A DNA stretch of 8,983 nt from an uncultured Clostridia bacterium. GTDB lineage: Bacteria > Bacillota > Clostridia > Oscillospirales > Acutalibacteraceae. The notes under the pieces are model-generated. The model was not told the DNA's origin. It saw only the letters and a program-made list of their open reading frames with translations, and ran no database searches. Both the position numbers and the translations under genes were made by a program. Numbering within the stretch: the first letter of the stretch is position 1; every line of letters starts with the position of its first letter. Positions 1 to 6,504 of this stretch are shown piece after piece. Location of the stretch: the NCBI GenBank assembly GCA_904420155.1, contig CAJFUH010000035.1, positions 1-8,983 of the forward strand. Direction: 5' to 3'.

Positions 1-90
1 CTTGAGAATTTCGCCCATTGCGATGGGCGAGGAAGGGCTCCGCCCCTCCACCCCGCAAGCTTTTGAAAAAGCTTGAGCAAAACTTTTACG
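1..90. repeat. Hairpin-rich intergenic repeat-like block
   Basis: Three short inverted repeats sit close together with no convincing gene: an 8-bp perfect stem with a 4-base loop at 11-30 (TCGCCCAT / ATGGGCGA), a 4-bp GC stem at 35-45 (GGGC / GCCC) and a 9-bp stem at 56-75 (CAAGCTTTT / AAAAGCTTG) around a GA centre. On the minus strand this reads as an AAGCTT hairpin, then GGGGTGG, then GGGGCGGAGCCC, a wording I recall from dispersed intergenic repeats in Oscillospirales genomes. That family assignment is from memory and cannot be proved from one copy. A 66-codon frame from 18 runs through the block but has no ribosome site and crosses the hairpins, so I do not call it a gene. Confidence 0.5.
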
Positions 91-94
91 TTTC

Positions 95-189
95 GGCGCG
101 GGCGACCTGGTTCTTTTTAGAGAAAGCCTTGTGCACGACGTGCCCCACCGCAGGTGGCGCGGGCAGTCTGGTTCTTGTCAGAGAAAGCC
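95..189. repeat. Pair of 34-base direct repeats
   Basis: Copies at 95-128 and 156-189 match at 29 of 34 positions by eye, both opening GGCGCGGGC, sharing CTGGTTCTT in the middle and closing AGAGAAAGCC; the starts are 61 bases apart. Between them lie two small dyads, GCACG-A-CGTGC at 133-143 and CCACC-GCA-GGTGG at 145-157. The flanks of the two copies do not match, so the duplicated unit seems to be just the 34 bases. The block follows directly on the hairpin block and lies about 57 bases before ecfA1. It may be part of the same dispersed element or a regulator-binding array; I see no promoter that decides between these. Confidence 0.6.
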
Positions 190-245
190 CGGAGCTAGGG
201 GCGGAAAGATATGAGTGAAAGAAAGTTTTCTAAAGGAGAAAAAGA

Positions 246-1109
246 ATGAGCCTATTTATCCATGCGGATCATGTCAGTTTTCAATATCAGTCCGAAGAGG
301 AAGAACAGGGCCGAGAGGTGCTCTCCCGGGTGGATCTCCAGGTGAAGCAAGGGGAGTTCTTGGCCTTGTTGGGGCACAATGGGTCGGGAAAATCCACATT
401 GGCCAAGCACTTTAACGCAATGCTGCTCCCCATGGGGGGGCGCGTGCTGGTGGACGGCATGGATACGCTCGATGAAAAGGTAAAATATGAGATACGCCGG
501 AGGGTGGGATTGGTGCTGCAAAACCCGGACAACCAGCTGGTGGCCAGTATTGTGGAGGAAGATGTGGCTTTCGGCCCGGAAAATTTGGGGATCCCCCCAG
601 AAGAGATACGCCGGAGAGTGGACGACGCCCTTCAGGCGGTGGATATGTACGAATACCGCCGGCATGCGCCTTATAAATTGTCCGGCGGGCAAAAGCAGCG
701 CATTGCCATTGCGGGTATCATCGCCATGGAACCGAAATGTATTGTGCTGGACGAGCCCACCGCTATGCTGGATCCCAGGGGAAGGGCGGAGGTGCTTGAT
801 ACCATCCACAAGCTCAACCGTGAAAAAGGCATCACCATTGTACTCATTACCCATTATATGGACGAAGCGGTGGACGCCGACCGCGTGGTGGTCATGGATA
901 ACGGCAGAATCCTCACGGAAGGGACGCCGCGCCAAGTGTTCACCCAAGTAGAATTGCTCAAAGCCCATCAGTTGGATGTGCCACAATCCACAGAGCTGAT
1001 TTACCGGTTGAAATCCTGTGGTTATCACCTGCCCGACGGTATCCTGAATGAAACGGAATGCATTGCCGCTCTGGAGCAGCTTTTGGAGGCGGAAACATGC
1101 CGATCTTAG
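246..1109 (+). CDS. ecfA1: Energy-coupling factor transporter ATPase EcfA1
   Basis: One of the two ABC ATPases that power an ECF (class II) importer for vitamins or metal ions, acting on the cytoplasmic face with EcfA2 and EcfT. The 287-residue protein, a usual length, shows Walker A GHNGSGKST (43-51), Q-loop Gln92 in LQNPDNQ, signature LSGGQ (145-149), Walker B CIVLDEP (165-171, catalytic Glu170), a MLDP D-loop and switch His203. The AFGPENLG stretch (108-115) and the C-terminal tail past residue 230 are typical of EcfA rather than other importers. Start at ATG 246 is set by AAAGGAG at 232-238. It is first of four overlapping genes; the Q-loop QNPDNQ form and gene order make it EcfA1 rather than EcfA2. 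A run of acidic residues (EEEE, 17-20) after the first strand is the only local quirk. Confidence 0.96.
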   Translation: MSLFIHADHVSFQYQSEEEEQGREVLSRVDLQVKQGEFLALLGHNGSGKSTLAKHFNAMLLPMGGRVLVDGMDTLDEKVKYEIRRRVGLVLQNPDNQLVASIVEEDVAFGPENLGIPPEEIRRRVDDALQAVDMYEYRRHAPYKLSGGQKQRIAIAGIIAMEPKCIVLDEPTAMLDPRGRAEVLDTIHKLNREKGITIVLITHYMDEAVDADRVVVMDNGRILTEGTPRQVFTQVELLKAHQLDVPQSTELIYRLKSCGYHLPDGILNETECIAALEQLLEAETCRS

Positions 1110-1966
1110 AAACCAAAGATCTTTGTTATGTATACGGGGCAAAGACCCCTTTTGAAAAGACAGCCGTTAAAGATGTAAACCTCTCCATCGAGGAGGGGGA
1201 ATTTGTAGGGGTTATCGGCCATACCGGGTCTGGAAAGTCCACTTTGGTGCAGATGTTTAACGGGCTGCTGCGCCCCACTTCCGGACAGGTACTGCTCCGC
1301 GGACAGGATATCTGGAAAGATCCAAAAAAAATCCGGGCGGTCCGGTTCCAGGTGGGGATGGTATTCCAGTATCCGGAACATCAGTTGTTTGAAGAAACGG
1401 TGGCCAAGGATATCGCCTTTGGTCCCAAAAATATGGGGCTTACGGAATCGGAAATTGAAGAACGGGTACAGGCGGCCGCCTCTTTTGCAGGGTTAAAGGA
1501 GGAACTGCTGGAGAAGTCCCCTTTTGAGCTTTCCGGCGGGGAAAAGCGCCGGGCGGCCATCGCGGGGGTAATCGCCATGGATCCCGACGTCCTGATTTTG
1601 GACGAACCCACGGCGGGGCTGGACCCCCGGGGCAGGGACGTGCTGCTCACCCAGATTATGAATTATCACAAGCAGAGAAAAAATACGGTGCTGCTGGTTT
1701 CCCACAGTATGGAGGATATCGCCCGTATCGCCGACCGGGTGCTGGTGGTCAACGACGCGGGGATCGCAATGTTTGACAACACCCGCAGCATCTTTGCCCG
1801 GGGAAAAGAACTGGAACAGATGGGGCTCCAGGTTCCCCAGATCACCAAGATTATGATGAAACTTCGGGAAAAGGGGTTCCCGCTGCCTTGCGGCGTGCTG
1901 ACGGTGGACCAGGCTTTGCGGGAGCTGTTGCAGATTATGGGGAAGGAGGGGAAAAAACATGGTTAG
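1097..1966 (+). CDS. ecfA2: Energy-coupling factor transporter ATPase EcfA2
   Basis: Second ATPase of the ECF module, expected to dimerise with EcfA1 and grip EcfT. I start it at ATG 1097 (MPILETKD), with GGAGG at 1085-1089 seven bases upstream, giving 289 residues and a 13-base overlap with ecfA1; an earlier in-frame ATG at 1058 would add a non-family peptide and lacks a ribosome site. Visible motifs: Walker A GHTGSGKST (41-49), Q-loop Gln91 in FQYPEHQLF, signature LSGGE (145-149), Walker B VLILDEP (165-171, Glu170), GLDP D-loop and switch His203. The QYPEHQLF sequence and LSGGEKRR are characteristic of EcfA2. The overlap implies coupled translation and equal supply of the two ATPases. Confidence 0.96.
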   Translation: MPILETKDLCYVYGAKTPFEKTAVKDVNLSIEEGEFVGVIGHTGSGKSTLVQMFNGLLRPTSGQVLLRGQDIWKDPKKIRAVRFQVGMVFQYPEHQLFEETVAKDIAFGPKNMGLTESEIEERVQAAASFAGLKEELLEKSPFELSGGEKRRAAIAGVIAMDPDVLILDEPTAGLDPRGRDVLLTQIMNYHKQRKNTVLLVSHSMEDIARIADRVLVVNDAGIAMFDNTRSIFARGKELEQMGLQVPQITKIMMKLREKGFPLPCGVLTVDQALRELLQIMGKEGKKHG

Positions 1967-2777
1967 GGATATCGCATTGGGACAATATATTCCAGGGAAA
2001 TCCGTCCTGCACCGGATGGACGCCAGAGTGAAGATCGTATTGCTTTTGGTTTATATTGTTCTAATCTTTGTGGGCAGCAATTTTGCCGCGCTCTTGCTCA
2101 CCACAGCCTCTGTGTTTTTTATTATGGGAATTTCCGGGGTACCCATCAAGATGTACCTCAAAAGCCTGAAAATGATTTTATTTATTGTCATTTTTACTTC
2201 CCTGCTGAATCTTTTTTATGGACAGGGGGAGCCTTTGGTTACCTTGTTTGGCTTTATGAATATCACCCAGGCCGGTATCAACAACAGCATTTTTGTAGCG
2301 GTGCGTATCGCAACGTTGATTTTGGCCAGTTCCGTCCTCACCTTTACCACTTCTCCCACCGACCTGACAGACGCTTTGGAACGCCTCATGAAACCGCTGA
2401 AGGTGTTTCATATCAAGGTGCATGAGATCGCCATGATGATGACCATCGCCCTGCGTTTTGTGCCCACTTTGCTGGAAGAGACGGATAAGATCATGAGCGC
2501 CCAGAAAGCCAGGGGGGCCGATATGGAGAGCGGGGGTCTGATGCAACGCATCAAGGCGCTGCTGCCGATACTGATCCCCTTGTTTGTCTCTTCTTTCCGC
2601 AGGGCCGGGGATCTGGCCATGGCGATGGAGTGCCGTTGCTACCGCGGCGGGGAGGGAAGGACGCGCATGACCAGTATGCATATGGGCAAGCTGGATGTGA
2701 AAGTCATTATTTTTTCCGCAGTAATCTGTGCAGGAGTGATTGTATGCAGCCTATTGTTGCCGGCGACCGTCCGATGA
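1959..2777 (+). CDS. ecfT: ECF transporter transmembrane component EcfT
   Basis: Membrane scaffold that links the EcfA1A2 ATPases to a substrate-binding S component. The 272-residue protein begins with the family pattern GQYIPGKSVLHRMDAR (8-23) and has hydrophobic segments at about 25-39, 42-58, 70-86, 109-128 and 246-267. The two cytoplasmic coupling motifs are visible: AQKARGAD (181-188) and MECRCYRGG (223-231); the second carries Cys225 where I recall Ala in many relatives. ATG 1959 lies after AAGGAGG (1943-1949) and overlaps ecfA2 by 8 bases. No S-component gene follows, which fits a group II module shared among several unlinked S proteins. Confidence 0.95.
   Translation: MVRDIALGQYIPGKSVLHRMDARVKIVLLLVYIVLIFVGSNFAALLLTTASVFFIMGISGVPIKMYLKSLKMILFIVIFTSLLNLFYGQGEPLVTLFGFMNITQAGINNSIFVAVRIATLILASSVLTFTTSPTDLTDALERLMKPLKVFHIKVHEIAMMMTIALRFVPTLLEETDKIMSAQKARGADMESGGLMQRIKALLPILIPLFVSSFRRAGDLAMAMECRCYRGGEGRTRMTSMHMGKLDVKVIIFSAVICAGVIVCSLLLPATVR
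2732..2746 (+). promoter_or_regulatory. Ribosome site and ATG for a possible longer TruA
   Basis: AGGAG at 2732-2736 is followed after seven bases by ATG 2744, in frame with truA and ten codons upstream of ATG 2774. The latter has no Shine-Dalgarno match close by and relies on its ATGA overlap with the ecfT stop. Both starts are plausible; this one has the better ribosome site. Confidence 0.45.
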
Positions 2778-3511
2778 GAAATATTTTGGTAACCATGGCT
2801 TACGACGGCCGTCGCTACCATGGATGGCAGATCCAGGAAAACGCTTTGGCGGTGCAGCAGGTGTTTCAGGAGGCCTTATATCGAGTGACGGGAGCGGGGG
2901 TGGATATCAAGGGATGCAGCCGTACCGATTCCGGCGTGCACGCCAATATGTACTGTATCAGCGTAAAGACCAGCCATTCCATCCCCTGCGAGCGGCTTCA
3001 GGCGGCGCTCAACCGTTTCCTGCCAAAAGATATGGCCGTGTTTTCCTGCAAAGAGGTCCCTTTGGATTTCCATGCGCGGTATTCCTGCATTGGAAAAGAG
3101 TATCTCTATAAAATTTGGAATGACCCGGTGCGCAATCCTTTTTTAGATGGATATGCCTACCACTACTGGTATCCGCTGCCGGTAGAACTGCTCCATAAAA
3201 GCGCTCAGGATTATGTGGGAAAGCATGATTTTACCTCTTTTTGTACCTTGGACCACAGAGAACGGGGAAACTTAGAGAGAACGGTGAAACGTTTTGAGGT
3301 GAAAAGGGAAGGGGCCTTGGTGACCATGACAGTGGAAGCCGACGGCTTTTTATATAATATGGTGCGTATTATGGTGGGAACCTTGCTGCGGATTGCCCAG
3401 GGAAAATTTCCGCCGGATGCGATCCCGGCAATCTTACAGGCAAAGGACCGGTCCAAGGCTGGCCCCACGGCGCAGGCCTGCGGGTTGTATTTAAACCGTG
3501 TGTTTTATTAA
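2774..3511 (+). CDS. truA: tRNA pseudouridine(38-40) synthase TruA
   Basis: Isomerises uridine to pseudouridine at positions 38-40 of the tRNA anticodon arm, in the cytosol. The 245-residue form shows the N-terminal pattern MAYDGRRYHGWQ (8-19), the catalytic motif GCSRTDSGVHA (47-57) with nucleophile Asp52, KEYLY (108-112), HDFTSF (151-156) and GFLYNMVRIMVGTL (191-204), all typical of TruA; length matches the family. I place the start at ATG 2774, overlapping the ecfT stop as ATGA, because homologues begin just before the YDG motif. ATG 2744 is an alternative with a good ribosome site that would add MQPIVAGDRP, making 255 residues. Following the ecf genes is a common arrangement in Firmicutes. 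Confidence 0.95.
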   Translation: MRNILVTMAYDGRRYHGWQIQENALAVQQVFQEALYRVTGAGVDIKGCSRTDSGVHANMYCISVKTSHSIPCERLQAALNRFLPKDMAVFSCKEVPLDFHARYSCIGKEYLYKIWNDPVRNPFLDGYAYHYWYPLPVELLHKSAQDYVGKHDFTSFCTLDHRERGNLERTVKRFEVKREGALVTMTVEADGFLYNMVRIMVGTLLRIAQGKFPPDAIPAILQAKDRSKAGPTAQACGLYLNRVFY

Positions 3512-3522
3512 GGAGGTGGAGG
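3510..3522 (+). promoter_or_regulatory. Strong ribosome site overlapping truA stop
   Basis: AAGGAGGTGG starts within the TAA stop of truA (3509-3511) and is an almost full complement of the 16S 3' tail; AGGAGG (3511-3516) lies seven bases before ATG 3524. It fixes that start and suggests the downstream gene is translated from the same message as truA. Confidence 0.8.
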
Positions 3523-3523
3523 A

Positions 3524-4813
3524 ATGCCCAGAAAAGCGGGTTTTTCGGCGAGGGAAAAGAAGATTCGGAAAAAGGCTCTGGAAAAACGCGGCGCGATCAG
3601 TTTGGAAGATCAGCCCATGGAGGAATACGAGGAAGATGAAAGCCTTCCGCGTATTCGTATCCCGAAACCGGTCCTTCGCGTCCTTCTTATTTTATTGGCT
3701 TGCGGGTTAGCGGTATTCCTTTGGATAAACCGGGCCAATCTGGCGCCTGACCGGGTGGGGGACTGGATTCAGGAATCTATCTTGGGAATGGGAGTAGGCC
3801 CAGGTTTTCCAACCCCTATGGCGGGAAGCAGCATTGCAAAGGACAATTTCCAGCGCATGGATCAAGACGTGGTTATGGTGAGCGATACCTCTTTCGTAAT
3901 GCTCAACAAAACGGCAAAAGAATTGGTTAACCGGCAGCACAGTTTTAGCACGCCCGTTCTCAAAGTAGGGGGAAGCAGAGCGTTGATTTATAACCTGGGG
4001 GGAAATGCATTCCAGATTGAAAGCCGGTCCAAGACCATTTTAAAAAGGGACGGCCTTTCCCACAATATTTTGGCGGGGGACATTTCAGCCAGTGGGGACT
4101 TCGCTATTGTGACGGAATCGGAAGGGTATTTCAGCGAACTGACGGTGTATGGGAAAAATACCCAGGCGTTGGATACCGGGGATTATCGGTATCGTTATTA
4201 TTTTTCTGATTATTATATCACCAATGTGGCCCTGAATCAGGAAGGAAGTTCTGTGGCGGCCATTGGGGTGACCGCTTATGAAGGGGCGCTCCGTTCTGCA
4301 CTCTATGTGTTTGACGACTTTGAAAATTCAGAAGCAAAAGAGGGTCCGGATTATATTTTTGAAGATAATTTGATTTTAGCCGTTCAATATCTCGAGAATG
4401 GCAACATTGCGGTGGTGGGAGACCGGGAAGCCTATGTCATCAATCCGGCCGCCGGACAACAGGTTACGTATTCTTATCAGCAGCGTTCCCTGGCTAATTT
4501 TGACCTTTCAGACGAACAGATATTATTGGCCCTTTCCGCTTCCAACGACGGGCGGTCCTGCGACATCGTGCTGTTGGACGAAACCGGGCAGGTTTCCAGT
4601 GAATTTTCTACTGGCCATAAGGTTTTATCCGCCTCTTGTTATGGAGATCGGATCGCCCTTTTGGATGCCGGCACAATTTATGGATATTCCTCAACTGGAG
4701 AGGAGACGGGCAGCTGGGATGCCGGAGGGGATGCCCAAAAAATTCTGTTATATTCCTACGACAGCGCCTATGTTTTGGGGATCAGCCAGATACGGGAAGT
4801 ATCGCTTCGTTGA
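3524..4813 (+). CDS. DUF5711-like single-pass membrane protein, function unknown
   Basis: 429 residues. The first 45 are charged and begin strongly basic (RKAGFSAREKKIRKKALEKR), then an acidic patch (MEEYEEDES, 32-40), one membrane span at about 49-68 (VLRVLLILLACGLAVFLWI) and a roughly 360-residue outer part. That part is rich in short alternating hydrophobic strands with recurring patterns such as GDFAIVTE, GSSVAAIG, GNIAVVGD and GDRIALLD, which suggests a beta-propeller of several blades. There is no lipobox; the topology is cytoplasmic N-terminus, outer C-terminus. It resembles what I remember as the DUF5711 family of Clostridia, for which I know no assigned role. It sits 12 bases after truA with a strong ribosome site, and is followed by an AT-rich gap before cvpA. 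A sensor or envelope scaffold is possible but is a guess. Confidence 0.8.
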   Translation: MPRKAGFSAREKKIRKKALEKRGAISLEDQPMEEYEEDESLPRIRIPKPVLRVLLILLACGLAVFLWINRANLAPDRVGDWIQESILGMGVGPGFPTPMAGSSIAKDNFQRMDQDVVMVSDTSFVMLNKTAKELVNRQHSFSTPVLKVGGSRALIYNLGGNAFQIESRSKTILKRDGLSHNILAGDISASGDFAIVTESEGYFSELTVYGKNTQALDTGDYRYRYYFSDYYITNVALNQEGSSVAAIGVTAYEGALRSALYVFDDFENSEAKEGPDYIFEDNLILAVQYLENGNIAVVGDREAYVINPAAGQQVTYSYQQRSLANFDLSDEQILLALSASNDGRSCDIVLLDETGQVSSEFSTGHKVLSASCYGDRIALLDAGTIYGYSSTGEETGSWDAGGDAQKILLYSYDSAYVLGISQIREVSLR

Positions 4814-4828
4814 GGGAAAAGCCTTATA

Positions 4829-4846
4829 TACCGTAGGGATACGGTA
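4829..4846 (+). terminator. Weak hairpin after the first operon
   Basis: A perfect 7-bp stem TACCGTA / TACGGTA encloses GGGA, 16 bases after the stop at 4813. What follows is AATAAAACC rather than a run of T, so it is not a standard intrinsic terminator; it could stabilise the 3' end or be a partial stop. A second, smaller dyad TGGTT-CGGA-AACCA lies at 4884-4897. Confidence 0.35.
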
Positions 4847-4975
4847 ATAAAACCTGCTGATAAATAGAGAATATGGACAAATATGGTTCGGAAACCAAAG
4901 GAAACTTATAAAATTATTAGAAAAAATTGATAAAAATAGAGTAAAAATGTGTTCTTTTTAGAGTTTTGTAAACAT

Positions 4976-4988
4976 TTCCAGAATGGAA
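4976..4988. promoter_or_regulatory. Small inverted repeat next to the cvpA promoter
   Basis: TTCCA-GAA-TGGAA is a perfect 5-bp dyad ending two bases before the proposed -35 box at 4991. The position suits an operator, but 5-bp arms in AT-rich DNA can be chance. Confidence 0.25.
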
Positions 4989-4990
4989 TA

Positions 4991-5019
4991 TTGTAGTTTC
5001 AGTAAATCTATGTTATATT
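4991..5019 (+). promoter_or_regulatory. Candidate extended -10 promoter for the cvpA operon
   Basis: TGT-TATATT at 5011-5019 is an extended -10 (TGn plus 5 of 6 bases of TATAAT). With a 17-base spacer the -35 is TTGTAG (4991-4996), only 3 of 6, which an extended -10 can tolerate. Transcription would begin near 5026, leaving a leader of about 108 bases before GTG 5134. The upstream stretch 4900-4960 is very A/T rich. It is the best promoter-like string in the 320-base gap; a weaker one is TTGTAA (4966-4971) with TATTGT (4989-4994). Confidence 0.5.
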
Positions 5020-5071
5020 GTTTTTTACAGTGGGGTATTTTACTCGGCAATAGAACTGCGAGATCCTTTAT

Positions 5072-5108
5072 CCATCTTTTTAAATTTTCTAAAAGTTTAA
5101 AAGGATGG
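5072..5108 (+). promoter_or_regulatory. Long leader hairpin before cvpA
   Basis: CCATCTTTTTAAATTTT (5072-5088) pairs with 5091-5108 to make 17 base pairs with one T-G wobble (5077/5103) and a single bulged G at 5095. It ends 12 bases before the ribosome site AAGGAG (5121-5126). ATCCTTT at 5063-5069 could compete by pairing with AAAGGAT (5100-5106), and TCCTTT (5064-5069) could instead pair with AAAGGA at the ribosome site. No T-run follows, so a terminator is unlikely; a translation- or stability-controlling leader is my inference. Confidence 0.5.
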
Positions 5109-5120
5109 CAAAATAGAGAA

Positions 5121-5136
5121 AAGGAGTTTGCTTGTG
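5121..5136 (+). promoter_or_regulatory. Ribosome site deciding the cvpA start
   Basis: AAGGAG at 5121-5126 is seven bases from GTG 5134 but only one base from the in-frame TTG at 5128, so the GTG is the likely start codon. Confidence 0.75.
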
Positions 5137-5841
5137 GCTATTTGGTTAGATGCAGGTATTTTGATACTTGCCCTTTTATTCATTTTTGTGGGATTTCATC
5201 GGGGAGTGGTAAAATCCCTCATTGAATTGATAGGGACTGTGGGGGCTGTGGTTGCGGCGGTGCTGCTGGCCTCTATGATTGCGCCGGCTATTTTTAATAC
5301 GTTTATCCGACCGCCTATGGTGGAACAGATACAGGGCGCTATTGACAATACGGTGGGCCAGGATATCGCGGCCCGAGTACAACAGGTGTTGGAAGCGCTG
5401 CCTCAATTCCTGTCCCAATCGTTGGCGGGATATGGGATGAGTACCGACCAGATTGGTGAGGCCATGATGGGCTCTACAGACAATGCGGCGGGCGCCGTGG
5501 CGGATCTGTTTGCCCCGGCTGTGACTGATTTGATTCAGACAGTGCTGATGCTGATTCTATTTCTGCTTTTGCTCATATTGGTTCGGTTGCTGGCAAAAGG
5601 GGTGGACCGAATTTTCGGTTTGCCGGTACTTCGGCAGCTAAATGCAGTGCTGGGGGCGGTCTTCGGCTTGTTTAAGTGCGCGGTTTTTGTATTGATTGTA
5701 TGCGCAGTGCTGCGCGTGGTGCTGCCGATGTTCCCGACAGTTCCCGAAATCTTTTCTCAGGAGACTATCCAGTCCTCTCTGCTGTTTCAATATTTGTACG
5801 ACAACAATCCGGTTTATAGCCTGTTGCAATTCTGGTTGTGA
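5134..5841 (+). CDS. CvpA family membrane protein
   Basis: 235-residue integral membrane protein with spans at about 5-21, 30-50, 131-153 and 170-197, and a soluble loop of roughly 75 residues between spans two and three. The start GFHRGVVKSLIELIG (20-34), a G.(K/R)G...S pattern right after the first span, is typical of CvpA (colicin V production protein) relatives; named for a role in colicin V export in E. coli, the general role in Firmicutes is unclear and often linked to envelope maintenance. I use GTG 5134, supported by AAGGAG seven bases before. It begins a second set of genes after an AT-rich gap with its own promoter candidate, and the lipid synthase gene follows 41 bases later. Length is longer than the E. 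coli protein, mainly through the central loop. Confidence 0.85.
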   Translation: MAIWLDAGILILALLFIFVGFHRGVVKSLIELIGTVGAVVAAVLLASMIAPAIFNTFIRPPMVEQIQGAIDNTVGQDIAARVQQVLEALPQFLSQSLAGYGMSTDQIGEAMMGSTDNAAGAVADLFAPAVTDLIQTVLMLILFLLLLILVRLLAKGVDRIFGLPVLRQLNAVLGAVFGLFKCAVFVLIVCAVLRVVLPMFPTVPEIFSQETIQSSLLFQYLYDNNPVYSLLQFWL

Positions 5842-5882
5842 TATCGGTGGAAGAAGTGGCTGTAAAATCGTGAGGTTAAAAC

Positions 5883-6497
5883 ATGAGTGATGTAAAACAA
5901 GATTGGAAAAGAAATATCAATATCCCCAATGCGTTATCTTTGCTGCGGCTTTTGGTGATCGCTCCCTGTGTATTTTTCTTTTTAAACGACCAATATTTCT
6001 ATGCGGCAATTATGCTGGTGATTTCGGGTTTGAGCGATATGTTCGATGGGATGATTGCCCGCAAGTTTCATCAGTATACCCCGCTGGGCGCCATGCTGGA
6101 TCCGGTAGCCGATAAGTTAACCCTGGGGGCCGTGGTCGTTTGTATGGGCATCAAATTTCCCGTGGTGATCCCGGTTGTGGTGTTGCTTATCATCAAAGAG
6201 CTGACAATGCTGGTTGCAGGGGCGATCCTTCTCAAAATGCATAAGCGCCCGCCGGCTGCAAAATGGTATGGCAAAGTGGCCACCGTGGTGTTTTATCTCT
6301 CGGTAACTGTCATTGTGGCGCTCAAAGCCATCTGGGGAATAGACAATAATGTAGTGACGATTAGCTTGCTGTGTTTGACAGCGGCCTTTATGATTTTTGC
6401 TTTTATCAATTATTTGGCGGTTTTCTTGGGTATCCTCAAAGGGGAGCCCCAAAAACCGATGAAAACAGCGTCGGTAGAATGCGATAATAACAAATGA
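5883..6497 (+). CDS. CDP-alcohol phosphatidyltransferase (PgsA-like)
   Basis: Membrane enzyme that moves a phosphatidyl group from CDP-diacylglycerol to an alcohol. The full family motif is present: Asp52-xx-Asp55-Gly56-xx-Ala59-Arg60-x8-Gly69-xxx-Asp73-xxx-Asp77, the metal and CDP site. The 204 residues carry about five to six hydrophobic segments and start NINIPNALSLLRL, typical of phosphatidylglycerophosphate synthases. However, where PgsA proteins such as that of Bacillus have a SRE motif, this has IIKELTML (103-110), followed by AKWYGKVATVVFY (126-138), a pattern I associate with a clostridial PgsA/cardiolipin-synthase-like subgroup. So glycerol-3-phosphate is the likely acceptor, with phosphatidylglycerol (cardiolipin synthesis) as the alternative. 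ATG 5883 follows GAGGT at 5872-5876. Confidence 0.88.
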   Translation: MSDVKQDWKRNINIPNALSLLRLLVIAPCVFFFLNDQYFYAAIMLVISGLSDMFDGMIARKFHQYTPLGAMLDPVADKLTLGAVVVCMGIKFPVVIPVVVLLIIKELTMLVAGAILLKMHKRPPAAKWYGKVATVVFYLSVTVIVALKAIWGIDNNVVTISLLCLTAAFMIFAFINYLAVFLGILKGEPQKPMKTASVECDNNK

Positions 6498-6504
6498 GTG
6501 AACA

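Noticed and set aside
95..189. CRISPR-like repeats
   Set aside because: Only two imperfect copies with a 27-base gap that itself contains dyads, and no cas genes in the window.
18..218. A 66-codon frame in the first 220 bases
   Set aside because: It lacks a ribosome site and runs through several hairpins and the direct repeats, so its open state seems incidental.
252..1142. A 296-codon open frame on the minus strand opposite ecfA1
   Set aside because: It mirrors the whole of ecfA1, has no ribosome site at its start, and its translation shows no domain; the + strand gene has every ABC motif.
4927..4955. Promoter from TTGATA at 4927
   Set aside because: No acceptable -10 box lies 16 to 18 bases downstream.
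4814..5133. A known riboswitch or T-box before cvpA
   Set aside because: No T-box motif, no terminator-antiterminator pair with a T-run, and no conserved riboswitch core that I can recognise.
4983..5225. An 80-codon + strand frame through the cvpA leader
   Set aside because: No ribosome site; it overlaps the proposed promoter, hairpin and cvpA start in another frame, and has no recognisable composition of a real protein.
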